Position numbers and translations under genes: made by a program. The notes below the pieces were generated by a model, which worked only from the letters and a program-made list of their open reading frames with translations, did not search any database and had not been told where the DNA came from. A DNA stretch of 64,000 bases from Hyphomicrobiales bacterium (GTDB taxonomy: Bacteria; Pseudomonadota; Alphaproteobacteria; Rhizobiales; Rhizobiaceae): positions 82,329 through 146,328 of the forward strand of contig UBJR01000017.1 in assembly GCA_900465675.1 (NCBI GenBank), read 5' to 3'. Below, one piece after another: positions 9,282-17,083 of the stretch. Each line of letters starts with the position of its first letter. Positions within the stretch are counted from its first letter, which is position 1.

Positions 9282-9584
9282 TTATAGGCCGGGCGGGAGC
9301 CTGCCCCTATTGACAACTCTATAGCCAAGGAACCGCAAACCACGGACAAGCGACAGTGGTCCCTCTTTTTCATCCACTCTAATCTCTCCGACACCGTCCC
9401 AGTGTCGGCGCTGCCAGCTTTTGAACAAGGTCTCGAACGCTGCATAGTCAGCATCGGACATGGGAAATGGCTCCGGAAAATGCGCGACATAAATTTCGCC
9501 GGCGTTCAATGGTTCCCATTCGATGACTATCGCTCTCAACGCGTTAATTTCCCGATTTTTGGTTAGGCGGCTAGCCAAGCTCAC
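9282..9584 (-). CDS. Hypothetical protein, 100 residues
   Basis: Not recognised. The reading frame runs from a GTG at 9584 with GGAAG about 9 bases upstream. The product is globular-looking, with acidic/aromatic patches (IVIEWEPLNAGEIYVAHFPEPFP, then ETLFKSWQRRHWDGVGEI) and no signal or membrane segment. A competing antisense-frame ORF at 9233-9490 has poorer composition. It is isolated, with no operon partner. Reality of the gene is moderately supported by start signal and composition only. Confidence 0.45.
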   Translation of the reverse strand: MSLASRLTKNREINALRAIVIEWEPLNAGEIYVAHFPEPFPMSDADYAAFETLFKSWQRRHWDGVGEIRVDEKEGPLSLVRGLRFLGYRVVNRGRLPPGL

Positions 9585-10016
9585 GCCGCAGATCTTCCAG
9601 AATCGGCCGCTCCCCGCTCAAGTTTGCACTTTGTCCTCTCGAGCGAATCCACCCGGTTAACTTCTGGAAAACTAGCCATCGTCCGAGACTTGTGTGGCTA
9701 ACCAATCTCGCACTTTACACTGTCTATATAGCAAGCTCGAGGGGCCAGTCTGCCTCGATCGTCCACGCCACTGCGCTTGGCGCCTGGTTGCAGGTACCCG
9801 CCGAGCCAGGCGAAATCCCCCTTGATCGCTATGCCTCTACGGCCCTCCGAAACGGCGGCCTTAAGGCCTGCTTCGGCAATGCCTCTGCGGATCGGCCATG
9901 CCCTCTTTCGCAACGCGTCCAAAAGGGGCCAGCGGGATTAGCACGCCTCACCTGAGGTTCTTGATCTGCGGTGCGATATGAGGACCCCCCGCTCCGTACC
10001 GCCATCGTCGTCACGA
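9585..10016. other. Intergenic region, no gene recognised
   Basis: About 430 bases with short ORFs on both strands, none with a convincing start, ribosome site or recognisable domain. No repeat or strong hairpin seen. Confidence 0.5.
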
Positions 10017-10499
10017 CTACTTTTGGCAGAGTTTGGACACGTTGCGTTGGAGACCCCGAAGCAGCGCTTGAGCGATTTCATCTTTTAAACCTTGGACGAT
10101 ATCGCCGAACGGGCCACTGGTGCGGATGATCTCGAACGAGCTTTCCGTGGTTTTGCAGGAAGATAGATCGAAATGCAGGCTGACATCAGCTGTTGCCGAA
10201 AACCCGCCTTGCACCAAAGTATTGTCTGATGTCTTGCAAGCCAAGGTTCCCCGGGCTTTTGCCTCGGCAAGGTCACCATTCACGGACACGTCGAGCCTCT
10301 CGATCTTCACATAATCTAGCTTGTCGACGCCAACTTCAACGCTGATGCCAAAGCTCGATGCGTTTACCTTAAGCGCCCGGCACGGCTGTGCGTCACCGAT
10401 CGCTCGCTCCAGCACATTCTCTGCTGCGGCAGGACGCTGTGCAACCATCAGCGCTATTGCTGTAAACACTGCAAAGGCGCCCACCCATCCTGGCATCAT
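10017..10499 (-). CDS. Secreted hypothetical protein
   Basis: 160 residues with a clear signal peptide (about 1-26, hydrophobic core AVFTAIALMVA, cleavage near RPAAAEN). The mature part is beta-rich (ISVEVGVDKLDYVKIERLDVSVNGD, FSATADVSLHFDLSSCKT) and contains three or four cysteines that could pair in the periplasm. GGAAGG stands 6 bases before the first of two ATGs. No family was recognised, and the neighbours do not suggest a role. Confidence 0.75.
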   Translation of the reverse strand: MMPGWVGAFAVFTAIALMVAQRPAAAENVLERAIGDAQPCRALKVNASSFGISVEVGVDKLDYVKIERLDVSVNGDLAEAKARGTLACKTSDNTLVQGGFSATADVSLHFDLSSCKTTESSFEIIRTSGPFGDIVQGLKDEIAQALLRGLQRNVSKLCQK

Positions 10500-10544
10500 T
10501 CTTTACCTTCCGCGAGGCTCGAGCCGTGAAACCCGACCCGTGAG

Positions 10545-10796
10545 TTAATGGCTGCTGTAGAGTTCGGAGCGGAAATCCTCATCCGCTCTTTCGGGGAACA
10601 AGTGCCGCCGGGTCTGCCGCAGGCCGTCAGCTTGGCGTCGATGCTTCTCGACCACGTGATTTGTCACGTCAATAAGCGGGCCGCCATCTCGCTCAGCAAT
10701 GCGGACCGTGCCTCCTTGAGAAAGAAAATCGCAAAACGCCTCGACCGATCTGAGGTGGGCCGTGAGCTCGACGTATCGGTGATCGTATTCTTTCAT
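10545..10796 (-). CDS. Hypothetical protein, 83 residues
   Basis: Not recognised. GGAGG lies 5 bases before the ATG, a good start. The product is small, charged and helical (MKEYDHRYVELTAHLRSVEAFCDFL), with no signal or membrane segment and a His/Arg-rich middle. It lies 45 bases upstream of the secreted protein gene on the same strand, so the two may be co-transcribed. The opposite-strand ORF at 10548-10868 is taken as its shadow. Confidence 0.55.
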   Translation of the reverse strand: MKEYDHRYVELTAHLRSVEAFCDFLSQGGTVRIAERDGGPLIDVTNHVVEKHRRQADGLRQTRRHLFPERADEDFRSELYSSH

Positions 10797-11181
10797 GACA
10801 TCCTCCAGCGGAAAAGATCACAAGAGACTTCGGCGAGAAAATGGCTGCGCGCTGAGATTTGCGGTTAGGGGTTATCCAGCCGTTCAACCGTCTATGCATC
10901 AGCCCTCGAACTTCCACCCGACTGGCTGCCAGCAACTGGAGGAGCTATCCAGCGTGATTGGCAGGTCGCGTACTTGCTTGCAAGCGCCGATTTAGACCAT
11001 TCCGATTCCGTCGAAGTGATCGTGTGACGCCGGATGCGTTGGGAGCGGGTGCTCCTTGTGTAATCATCAGTTCTCTCTAGGCAGATGCTGGAGATTGGGC
11101 ATGCGAGTCTCCATCCCAGCCGGGCTCTACGGTGATTGCCGCCGCCTCTCACAAAATCTTTATGGCAGTTCCTTGGGCTCG
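10797..11181. other. Intergenic region, no gene recognised
   Basis: About 385 bases between a small hypothetical gene and a toxin remnant. Only low-quality short ORFs were found, and it may contain the start region of the 10796 gene. Confidence 0.4.
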
Positions 11182-11448
11182 TCACGAACCGACAAATACC
11201 GTTCCCTGATCCTGAATGTTACGCGCCACAACTGCTAATCCGTGAACGAGCGCGGTGGCGACCGCGATCGCATCAGCTTCGTTGGGGCGATCAGGAATAT
11301 GTAAGTGGGCCTACCGCTTAGGGATAGCGCCATCGATCGTTATAACTCGCTCTGAAAACTCCGGCCGAACGCGGCTATCCATCCATGCTCGCAAGTGCGG
11401 TCCCAGTGCGCAGTCTCGGGGTGGCATGCAGAGTATTCCACGCTCAAG
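11182..11448 (-). pseudogene. Truncated PIN-domain toxin (FitB/VapC type)
   Basis: One frame of 89 codons on the minus strand reads as the C-terminal two-thirds of a FitB-like PIN ribonuclease: HLRAWMDSRV..FSERVITIDGAI, then an in-frame TAG, then AHLHIPD and ADAIAVATALVHGLAVVARN, the last acidic/active-site helix and strand of the family. The text stops matching upstream of 11448, where AT-rich DNA begins, so the N-terminal catalytic Asp region is missing. No antitoxin gene remains. It is a dead toxin-antitoxin relic. Confidence 0.6.
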
Positions 11449-11520
11449 TTATAACATAATTTAATAGATTATTAATTCCCACCGGTTTGCTCAATGCCAA
11501 TGCTCATACTCTGACGCGCT

Positions 11521-11919
11521 TCAGAAAGCCCGTTTTCGCACTCCGCCTACCCTGCAATCAAGGATTGCCGTCATGTCGCCAACCATCGAGACAATGGTTT
11601 CCAGCCGATAGGGTTTTGCGATGAAGGTTGCTCCGCCAGGCAACTCGTCAGGGCGCAGGCAATGACCTCCTGAAGCGATGATCACTGGAACGGGCATGCT
11701 GGTCAACGAGATCATCCCGGCCAGATCGAGCCCGCTCAGTCCACCGGGCATATCAATGTCCGTAACGACGGCGTCGATCTTGCGCCGAGCGAGAGCCGCG
11801 ATTGCCTCAAGGACATTTTCGGCTTCGACAACGTCGTAACCCTCATCCCTAAGGGTGTCTGCCAACATCATCCTGATGAGAAATTCGTCTTCAACGATGA
11901 GAACTGTGCGCTGATACAT
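11521..11919 (-). CDS. Single-domain response regulator
   Basis: The 132-residue protein is a stand-alone receiver domain: acidic pocket EDE (10-12), phosphoacceptor D54 in VVTDIDMPG, and the conserved Lys in FIAKPY. No output domain follows, so it acts by protein contact, like other single-domain regulators of this class that are numerous in rhizobia. It is not adjacent to a kinase. The frameshifted copy at 19994-20333 belongs to the same subfamily. The ATG at 11919 has GGAG 10 bases upstream. Confidence 0.9.
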   Translation of the reverse strand: MYQRTVLIVEDEFLIRMMLADTLRDEGYDVVEAENVLEAIAALARRKIDAVVTDIDMPGGLSGLDLAGMISLTSMPVPVIIASGGHCLRPDELPGGATFIAKPYRLETIVSMVGDMTAILDCRVGGVRKRAF

Positions 11920-12097
11920 GTCAGTTTCGCTCCGTGGTCACGAGATGAACTCGCAGCGACCCGAATAGATCGTCTTTCAGACAGGAGTATTCGCAGACAT
12001 ATTTAATAAAATACGAATGAACCACGGCTCTATGCCGCGAACCAGATGCCGGAACGTTTATTGTCTGGTTGGTCAGCCTCGGTTGCTTCCAGAAACC

Positions 12098-12718
12098 TCA
12101 TCGGCTGTTCAATATGCGGTCTAGTTCCTTCAACCGGGATAAAAGCAGCCCGGCTTCGGAGGCGAAGGCGGGCCAACGGCCCACGGTTGCTCGAAGCTCG
12201 TTGATGATCTCGTTCGCAATTCGTGCTGGTATCGAAGCTGCCTTGGCGATCAGCAGCGGCATGGCTAGAATGTCGGGCGCATATTCGAAATTGCTTCGCC
12301 TCTCGGTGCCGCTTCACGCCAAGGTACCGAGCTTGCGCGACCGCCCCTCCAGATCAATCATCACAGCCATTTGTTGACAGGTTCGAATTTGACGATTGCG
12401 CACCCTTTTCCTCAGTGGCCGGTCGATGACGTCATCAATGGTTGTGGGCGCCTGCGGGGGGGACAACTGGCCGAATTCGACTTCGGCACGAAGCACGAAA
12501 GCAATCTTGACCAGGGCTTCGATCGAGATCTCGCCAGCTTCCTCGAAAAGGCGCAGCGAACTATAGGATAAGCCTGCTTTGGCAGCGAGATCGCGCTGCG
12601 TCGAACCTAGGACGAGAGCGGCCTCAACGATCATAGCGTGATGGAGCGGTATGGTCCTTCGATAGCGACGGCCATGGCCGATTTTTGGCCTACCATTGAA
12701 CGGATGGTACGGGACCAC
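12098..12718 (-). pseudogene. Decayed hipBA module: HipB-like HTH with internally deleted hipA
   Basis: Codons from the GTG at 12718 (or the internal ATG of MIVEAAL) encode an XRE-type helix-turn-helix (GSTQRDLAAKAGLSYSSLRLFEEAG) like HipB antitoxins. The same frame runs on into a HipA-like start (AVMIDLEGRSRKLGTLA), reaches a TGA at 12314-12316, and beyond it continues in frame as SNFEYAPDILA (HipA N-terminal domain) joined directly to MPLLIAKAASIPARIANEI and RWPAFASEAGL (HipA C-terminus), ending at 12098. The kinase core is missing. The HTH part could still be expressed as a 134-residue regulator, but no functional toxin remains. Confidence 0.65.
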
Positions 12719-12783
12719 TTCAGGAGACGCAGGTCACATTCGGCTTTAAGCAGTACGCTGCGGGACCGTCATGCGCAGACATA

Positions 12784-13323
12784 TCAGGCCGCGATAAGCA
12801 ACATCACATAGGCGACTACAGTCACCATCAGTCCGCGGAAGGCGAGCGTCACGCAGCGGTACTTGCCGCGAGCGATCGCCGAGAGAATATCAGCGTTGTC
12901 GAGATACTCGGCAAAGAGGTAACGCTGGTCGTGGCGCGCAGCCGCTTCCCAGAAAAGCTGCCGGTGCTTGCCCCAGCTTCCCCAGAACATCGAAGTCGAC
13001 TTGTTCACGTGACGAGGCAACACGACGAGTATCGCCGATAGAATCGAGAAGACCGATGCCGCAGCCAGAAGCCCGGAGAACAGCAGTGTCTTTGGATCGC
13101 CACCGACATAGCGCGTCCATGTAAAGACGGCCCTGACATCCCCCGAGCTAACGAGGAACGCAAGCATGAAGGTGAAGATGTAAGCCGCCTTTTGATCAGA
13201 TATCTTGATCTGGTCGTAGAAGATATCGTTTATCTTCTTGATTTGATCGAAATATTCCGATCCTATGACATTCGTCGAAGGAAAACTTTCCATCAACTCA
13301 GTAGCACCTTCAAGATCGCTCAC
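12784..13323 (-). CDS. DUF5706 membrane protein (Pycsar-effector-like)
   Basis: 179 residues from a GTG at 13323 with GGAG 8 bases upstream. The longer in-frame ORF to 13605 is rejected because it runs over the divergent FecR gene. The N-terminal helix YFDQIKKINDIFYDQIKISDQKAAY leads into TM1 (FTFMLAFLVSS). TM2 (about 87-109) and a C-terminal TM3 follow. This SDQKA-TM pattern is that of DUF5706, the family containing the membrane effector of Pycsar anti-phage systems, where a cyclic pyrimidine nucleotide triggers membrane damage. No pyrimidine cyclase is adjacent, but a CHASE2 cyclase lies 3.8 kb away. Defence function is inference. Confidence 0.7.
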   Translation of the reverse strand: MSDLEGATELMESFPSTNVIGSEYFDQIKKINDIFYDQIKISDQKAAYIFTFMLAFLVSSGDVRAVFTWTRYVGGDPKTLLFSGLLAAASVFSILSAILVVLPRHVNKSTSMFWGSWGKHRQLFWEAAARHDQRYLFAEYLDNADILSAIARGKYRCVTLAFRGLMVTVVAYVMLLIAA

Positions 13324-13435
13324 CCAAACATCTCCACCGTCAAGTGTCTCCCTGATATTACACTTAGCCGCCAAAGCAAGATGAGCGGTACAACTTCTAT
13401 TGACTTTTCGCGACGGCGAGGACAAACGCTTTGCT

Positions 13436-16400
13436 ATGAGGGGTAGCTTTACACATTCCATGTCCGCCATGATGGTGTTGACGGTGGCCGCATCCGTTGC
13501 TGCGCTGCCGGCCGGTGCCGAGCCGCTGTCTCGTGCTGAGCCGGCTGCCGGATCGGTGATCGACCGGAAGATGGGCGAGGAAGTCCGCTTCGTCGATCTT
13601 TCCAACTGGCAGGATGTCGATCTTCACCAGGATCTGCTTGGCGGCGACGTGCTGCGCACCAATGCGACCGGCCAGCTTGCTATACTGTTCGCAGATCGCA
13701 CCCAGGTGCGCCTAGGCCGCAACTCGGCGCTCCAGGTAAAGCAGATGGCCCGGCAGGGCGACACCGTTCTCAACCTGCAATCCGGAACCATGTGGGCCCG
13801 CGCCCAGCGCGGCGGCACGGGGTTGACGGTGGAAACGCCGGCGGCGGCCGCCGCCATCCGCGGCACCGACTGGACATTGACGGTCAAGGGCGACCAGACT
13901 TCGCTGATCGTGCTCGAGGGCCAGGTCGAGCTGAAGAACGACTATGGCAGCGTGCAGGTAGCCGAAGGCGAAGGCGCGGTGGCGACGATTGGCCAAGCGC
14001 CACGCAAGCTCGTCATCGTCACGCCTGACGATCGCGAGCAGATGCTGTTCTACCTGACGCTGCGCAGCGGCTTCACCTTCATGCCGGCCTCCCCCCTGCC
14101 GGTGCAAACGATGCGCCGCGAACGCAGCCGTATCGAGGACAAGGCCGAGGAGGCGCGAAACGCCGAAGACTGGCTGACGCTGGCGGAAATACAGATATCG
14201 CTCGACGGCCGGCAGAAGGCGCTGAACTCGCTTGCGAGAGCGCGTGCCTTACGCTTGTCCGCAACACAACGCGCCCGTGCCGATCTCATTGAGGCGCTGA
14301 TTGCAGGCGCCGAAAAGCGCTACAGCGAGGCGGCGAAACTGTTCGTGAGAGCCGAACGCGGCCTCGATCCGCTCCGCCGCAGCATCGCCGCCTATGGCGG
14401 CTACTACGCCCGCTCGCTGCAGGATCCATCCCGCAACGAACATCCACCGGCCAATGTCACCGGCCCCTACGCCGCCGTGATGAAAGCCTATACGGCAGGC
14501 TTCCTGGAAGATATTCCGGCTGCGATCGCAACGATGAAGGCGGCCGAAGCGCGCTATCCCGATGACTCGACGCTCCCTGCCCTGCGCGCGCAGCTGGCGC
14601 TGCTGATCAACGATCGCGTCCAGATGCAGGAGGCGATCGACAGGTCGCTTTCGATCGACCCGGACGATCCGAATGCGCTGCAGGCCCGCGCCCGCATGCG
14701 CGCCGATTATCAGGGCGATCTCGAGGGAGCACTGAGCGATCTGAATGCCGCGCTCAAGGTGGCCCCCGGCTCCTCCATGGCCTGGAACGACCTCGGCCTG
14801 CTGCAGAATGCCCGTGGTGCAGCGCGCGAAGCCGAAGCGGCGCTGAAACATGCCATCGAACTCGACCGCGACGATCCGATCGGCCACGCCAATCTAGCGA
14901 TCCTTTATCTCGACCAGTCGCGGATGAAGGAAGCAAAGCGCGAAATCGATCTGGCGCTCGCCGCCGACCCGGCTTTCGACATCGCCCTCCTGGCCCGCGG
15001 CCGCTACTATCTGCAGATGGGCGCGATGGACAAGGCGATCGACGACCTGCTGGCCTCCTCGACCGCCAATCCGGCGCATTCCCAGGCGCAGCTCGTGCTC
15101 GCTGCCGGTCACTACGAAAAGGGCGACCGTGTTCTATCCGAACAAGCGCTCGACAATGCCGACAGACTGGACAGGAACGACCCGGTCATTTCCTCCTTCC
15201 GCACAGCCGTTGCCATCGACGACTACGACTCCGATGGCGCGCTGGACTACGCCCAGGAGTTCCTGCGGCGGTCGAAGGCGCGCGGCGGCCATTACGGCTC
15301 GCTCGGCGCCAATCAGGATGCCGGCTCAACGCTCAATAACGCCTTCCGCCTGCGCGGATTGAATGCTTGGGGCCGATATTACGGCGACGCGGTCTTCGAT
15401 CCCTTCGCCGGCAGCGGCTACGTTGACCAGTCTATCCGCGGCAATATTCGCCCCTTCGCCACTAACGAGATCTTCGACGACGAGATCGATCTCTACAAGC
15501 TGAACTCCAACAGCTTTTCGGCGCTCTTGCAGGGCCTGCTTCTTGACCCGCACATGCTGTCCGGCCGCTCGCGCTCGGCCAATCTACTACGCCGACCGTT
15601 CCTCGAAGGCTCGATCGGCGGCGGCGTGATCAACTCCTCCGGTGAAACCAAGCCGATCGGCGAGGCTGAACTGCAGGGCTTTGCCAACGAGCCGTTCCCG
15701 GTCAGCGGCTATCTGAACCTGAAATGGGAACAGACGCCTTACGGCGGTGACTATGGTTCATTCCTGACAACCCCTTTCGCTAGCCCCGGCAGCCTTGATG
15801 GGGATATCCGCAGCCTTTCCGGCAACGGCTATCTTACGGCAACGCCAAATCCGGACGACCGGTTCGTGCTTTACGCCAACCACTCCGACAGCAAGCTTGA
15901 CCAGGCAATCGACTTTCCGGCTGCGGGCTATAACGAGAGCGGTGATATCGATACGAAATCCACAGCCGCGGGTATCGGCTGGAGCCATACGTTCGGCTAT
16001 CGCAACGTCGTCAATGCCGCATTCTTCTACACCAGCACCGAGCAAAACGTAGAGCAGGAAGTCATCGCCCCACCGCCGCGCATCGCAGACAGTCTGCAGC
16101 GCAATTACGTCGCAGCAATCAACCATCTTTACGGCGTCGATGATCTGACCTGGCGCTACGGCATAGAGGGCGGGTTCGTCGATATTAAAGCCGACGATTC
16201 GCTGCTTGGGACATCGGTCGACGAGCGGATAGGAATCGGCAGAGCCTACGTCGATCTGCTTCACGACATCACACCAAACCTAAAGGCGGAATACGCACTC
16301 TTCGGAACGGCCATAGACGGCGGCTCGACGGATGTGAAGCGGCTTGAGCCACGCCTGGGCATTGCCTGGGCGCCGCTCGACGGCCAATGGCTGCGCGCTG

Positions 16401-17083
16401 CTTTCATGCGGCAAAGCTATGATATGGGCTCCCCGACCTTGTCGCCGATCGGCGTCGTTGGCATTCAACCCAATCAACCTTATTCGGGCATCGACGGATA
16501 CACCGATACGATCGCGCTTCAGTGGGACGCGCAATGGACTGAACGCTTGTTCACTAGCATCGAATACCAGCATCAGGAAATTCGTGACCTCGATTTGGCC
16601 TACCCGGTCGGCGGTCCATTTCTCCCCTATCTTCCGGGTGGCTTGACCATCAGCAAAGCAAATGTCGATCGCGTTAGCGCAACCGCAAACGTCGCCCTCC
16701 TTTATGGATTCGGTGTCTCAGCAACCGTGGCCTATTCTCATTCGAAGAACGAGGATGCTGGCAGCATCGGGTTTGACGAGGCGCTGCCTTACATTCCGGA
16801 GAGAAGCGGGCAACTCGCTCTGACCTGGGTCAATGAGGCCAACGTCAAGGCAACGCTTGCAGCGAACTATACCGGAGAGCGTCAAGGTGATGGCGGCATC
16901 CTCGGCCCCGAGGTGCTCGACGACTACTGGACCCTTGATGCCAACCTGATTTGGGAGCCGATCGACAAGCGCTTTGCCCTCGAAGCTTCGGCCTTCAATC
17001 TTCTTGACGAAGATTTCGAGGTGGCGCCTGGTGTTCCAGGCTGGGGCCGCGCGGTCAAGGGCAGCCTGAAGATCCGCTTCTGA
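13436..17083 (+). CDS. FecR-domain/TPR/outer-membrane beta-barrel protein
   Basis: A 1215-residue exported protein. It has a signal peptide (about 1-28, ending PAGAEP) and a FecR-type domain (about 40-190: LGGDVLRTNATGQLAILFADRT, then LNLQSGTMWARAQ and AAAIRGTDW). TPR repeats follow (about 215-610), then a C-terminal stretch of amphipathic strands (about 720-1215) ending in KIRF with terminal Phe, like outer-membrane beta-barrels and TonB-dependent receptor ends. The ATG at 13436 is chosen over the upstream TTG at 13400 because it begins the signal peptide. The stop overlaps the cyclase start by one base. FecR plus CHASE2-cyclase is a recurring bacterial pair, suggesting an envelope sensor feeding the cyclase. 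Confidence 0.85.
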   Translation: MRGSFTHSMSAMMVLTVAASVAALPAGAEPLSRAEPAAGSVIDRKMGEEVRFVDLSNWQDVDLHQDLLGGDVLRTNATGQLAILFADRTQVRLGRNSALQVKQMARQGDTVLNLQSGTMWARAQRGGTGLTVETPAAAAAIRGTDWTLTVKGDQTSLIVLEGQVELKNDYGSVQVAEGEGAVATIGQAPRKLVIVTPDDREQMLFYLTLRSGFTFMPASPLPVQTMRRERSRIEDKAEEARNAEDWLTLAEIQISLDGRQKALNSLARARALRLSATQRARADLIEALIAGAEKRYSEAAKLFVRAERGLDPLRRSIAAYGGYYARSLQDPSRNEHPPANVTGPYAAVMKAYTAGFLEDIPAAIATMKAAEARYPDDSTLPALRAQLALLINDRVQMQEAIDRSLSIDPDDPNALQARARMRADYQGDLEGALSDLNAALKVAPGSSMAWNDLGLLQNARGAAREAEAALKHAIELDRDDPIGHANLAILYLDQSRMKEAKREIDLALAADPAFDIALLARGRYYLQMGAMDKAIDDLLASSTANPAHSQAQLVLAAGHYEKGDRVLSEQALDNADRLDRNDPVISSFRTAVAIDDYDSDGALDYAQEFLRRSKARGGHYGSLGANQDAGSTLNNAFRLRGLNAWGRYYGDAVFDPFAGSGYVDQSIRGNIRPFATNEIFDDEIDLYKLNSNSFSALLQGLLLDPHMLSGRSRSANLLRRPFLEGSIGGGVINSSGETKPIGEAELQGFANEPFPVSGYLNLKWEQTPYGGDYGSFLTTPFASPGSLDGDIRSLSGNGYLTATPNPDDRFVLYANHSDSKLDQAIDFPAAGYNESGDIDTKSTAAGIGWSHTFGYRNVVNAAFFYTSTEQNVEQEVIAPPPRIADSLQRNYVAAINHLYGVDDLTWRYGIEGGFVDIKADDSLLGTSVDERIGIGRAYVDLLHDITPNLKAEYALFGTAIDGGSTDVKRLEPRLGIAWAPLDGQWLRAAFMRQSYDMGSPTLSPIGVVGIQPNQPYSGIDGYTDTIALQWDAQWTERLFTSIEYQHQEIRDLDLAYPVGGPFLPYLPGGLTISKANVDRVSATANVALLYGFGVSATVAYSHSKNEDAGSIGFDEALPYIPERSGQLALTWVNEANVKATLAANYTGERQGDGGILGPEVLDDYWTLDANLIWEPIDKRFALEASAFNLLDEDFEVAPGVPGWGRAVKGSLKIRF

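Noticed and set aside
9698..9922. Minus-strand ORF of 74 residues in the 9.6-10.0 kb gap
   Set aside because: TTG start without a ribosome site and no recognisable motif.
12784..13605. A 273-residue reading of the DUF5706 gene
   Set aside because: The extra 94 codons run over the start of the divergent FecR gene and read as its complement. A GTG at 13323 with GGAG upstream fits the family's length.
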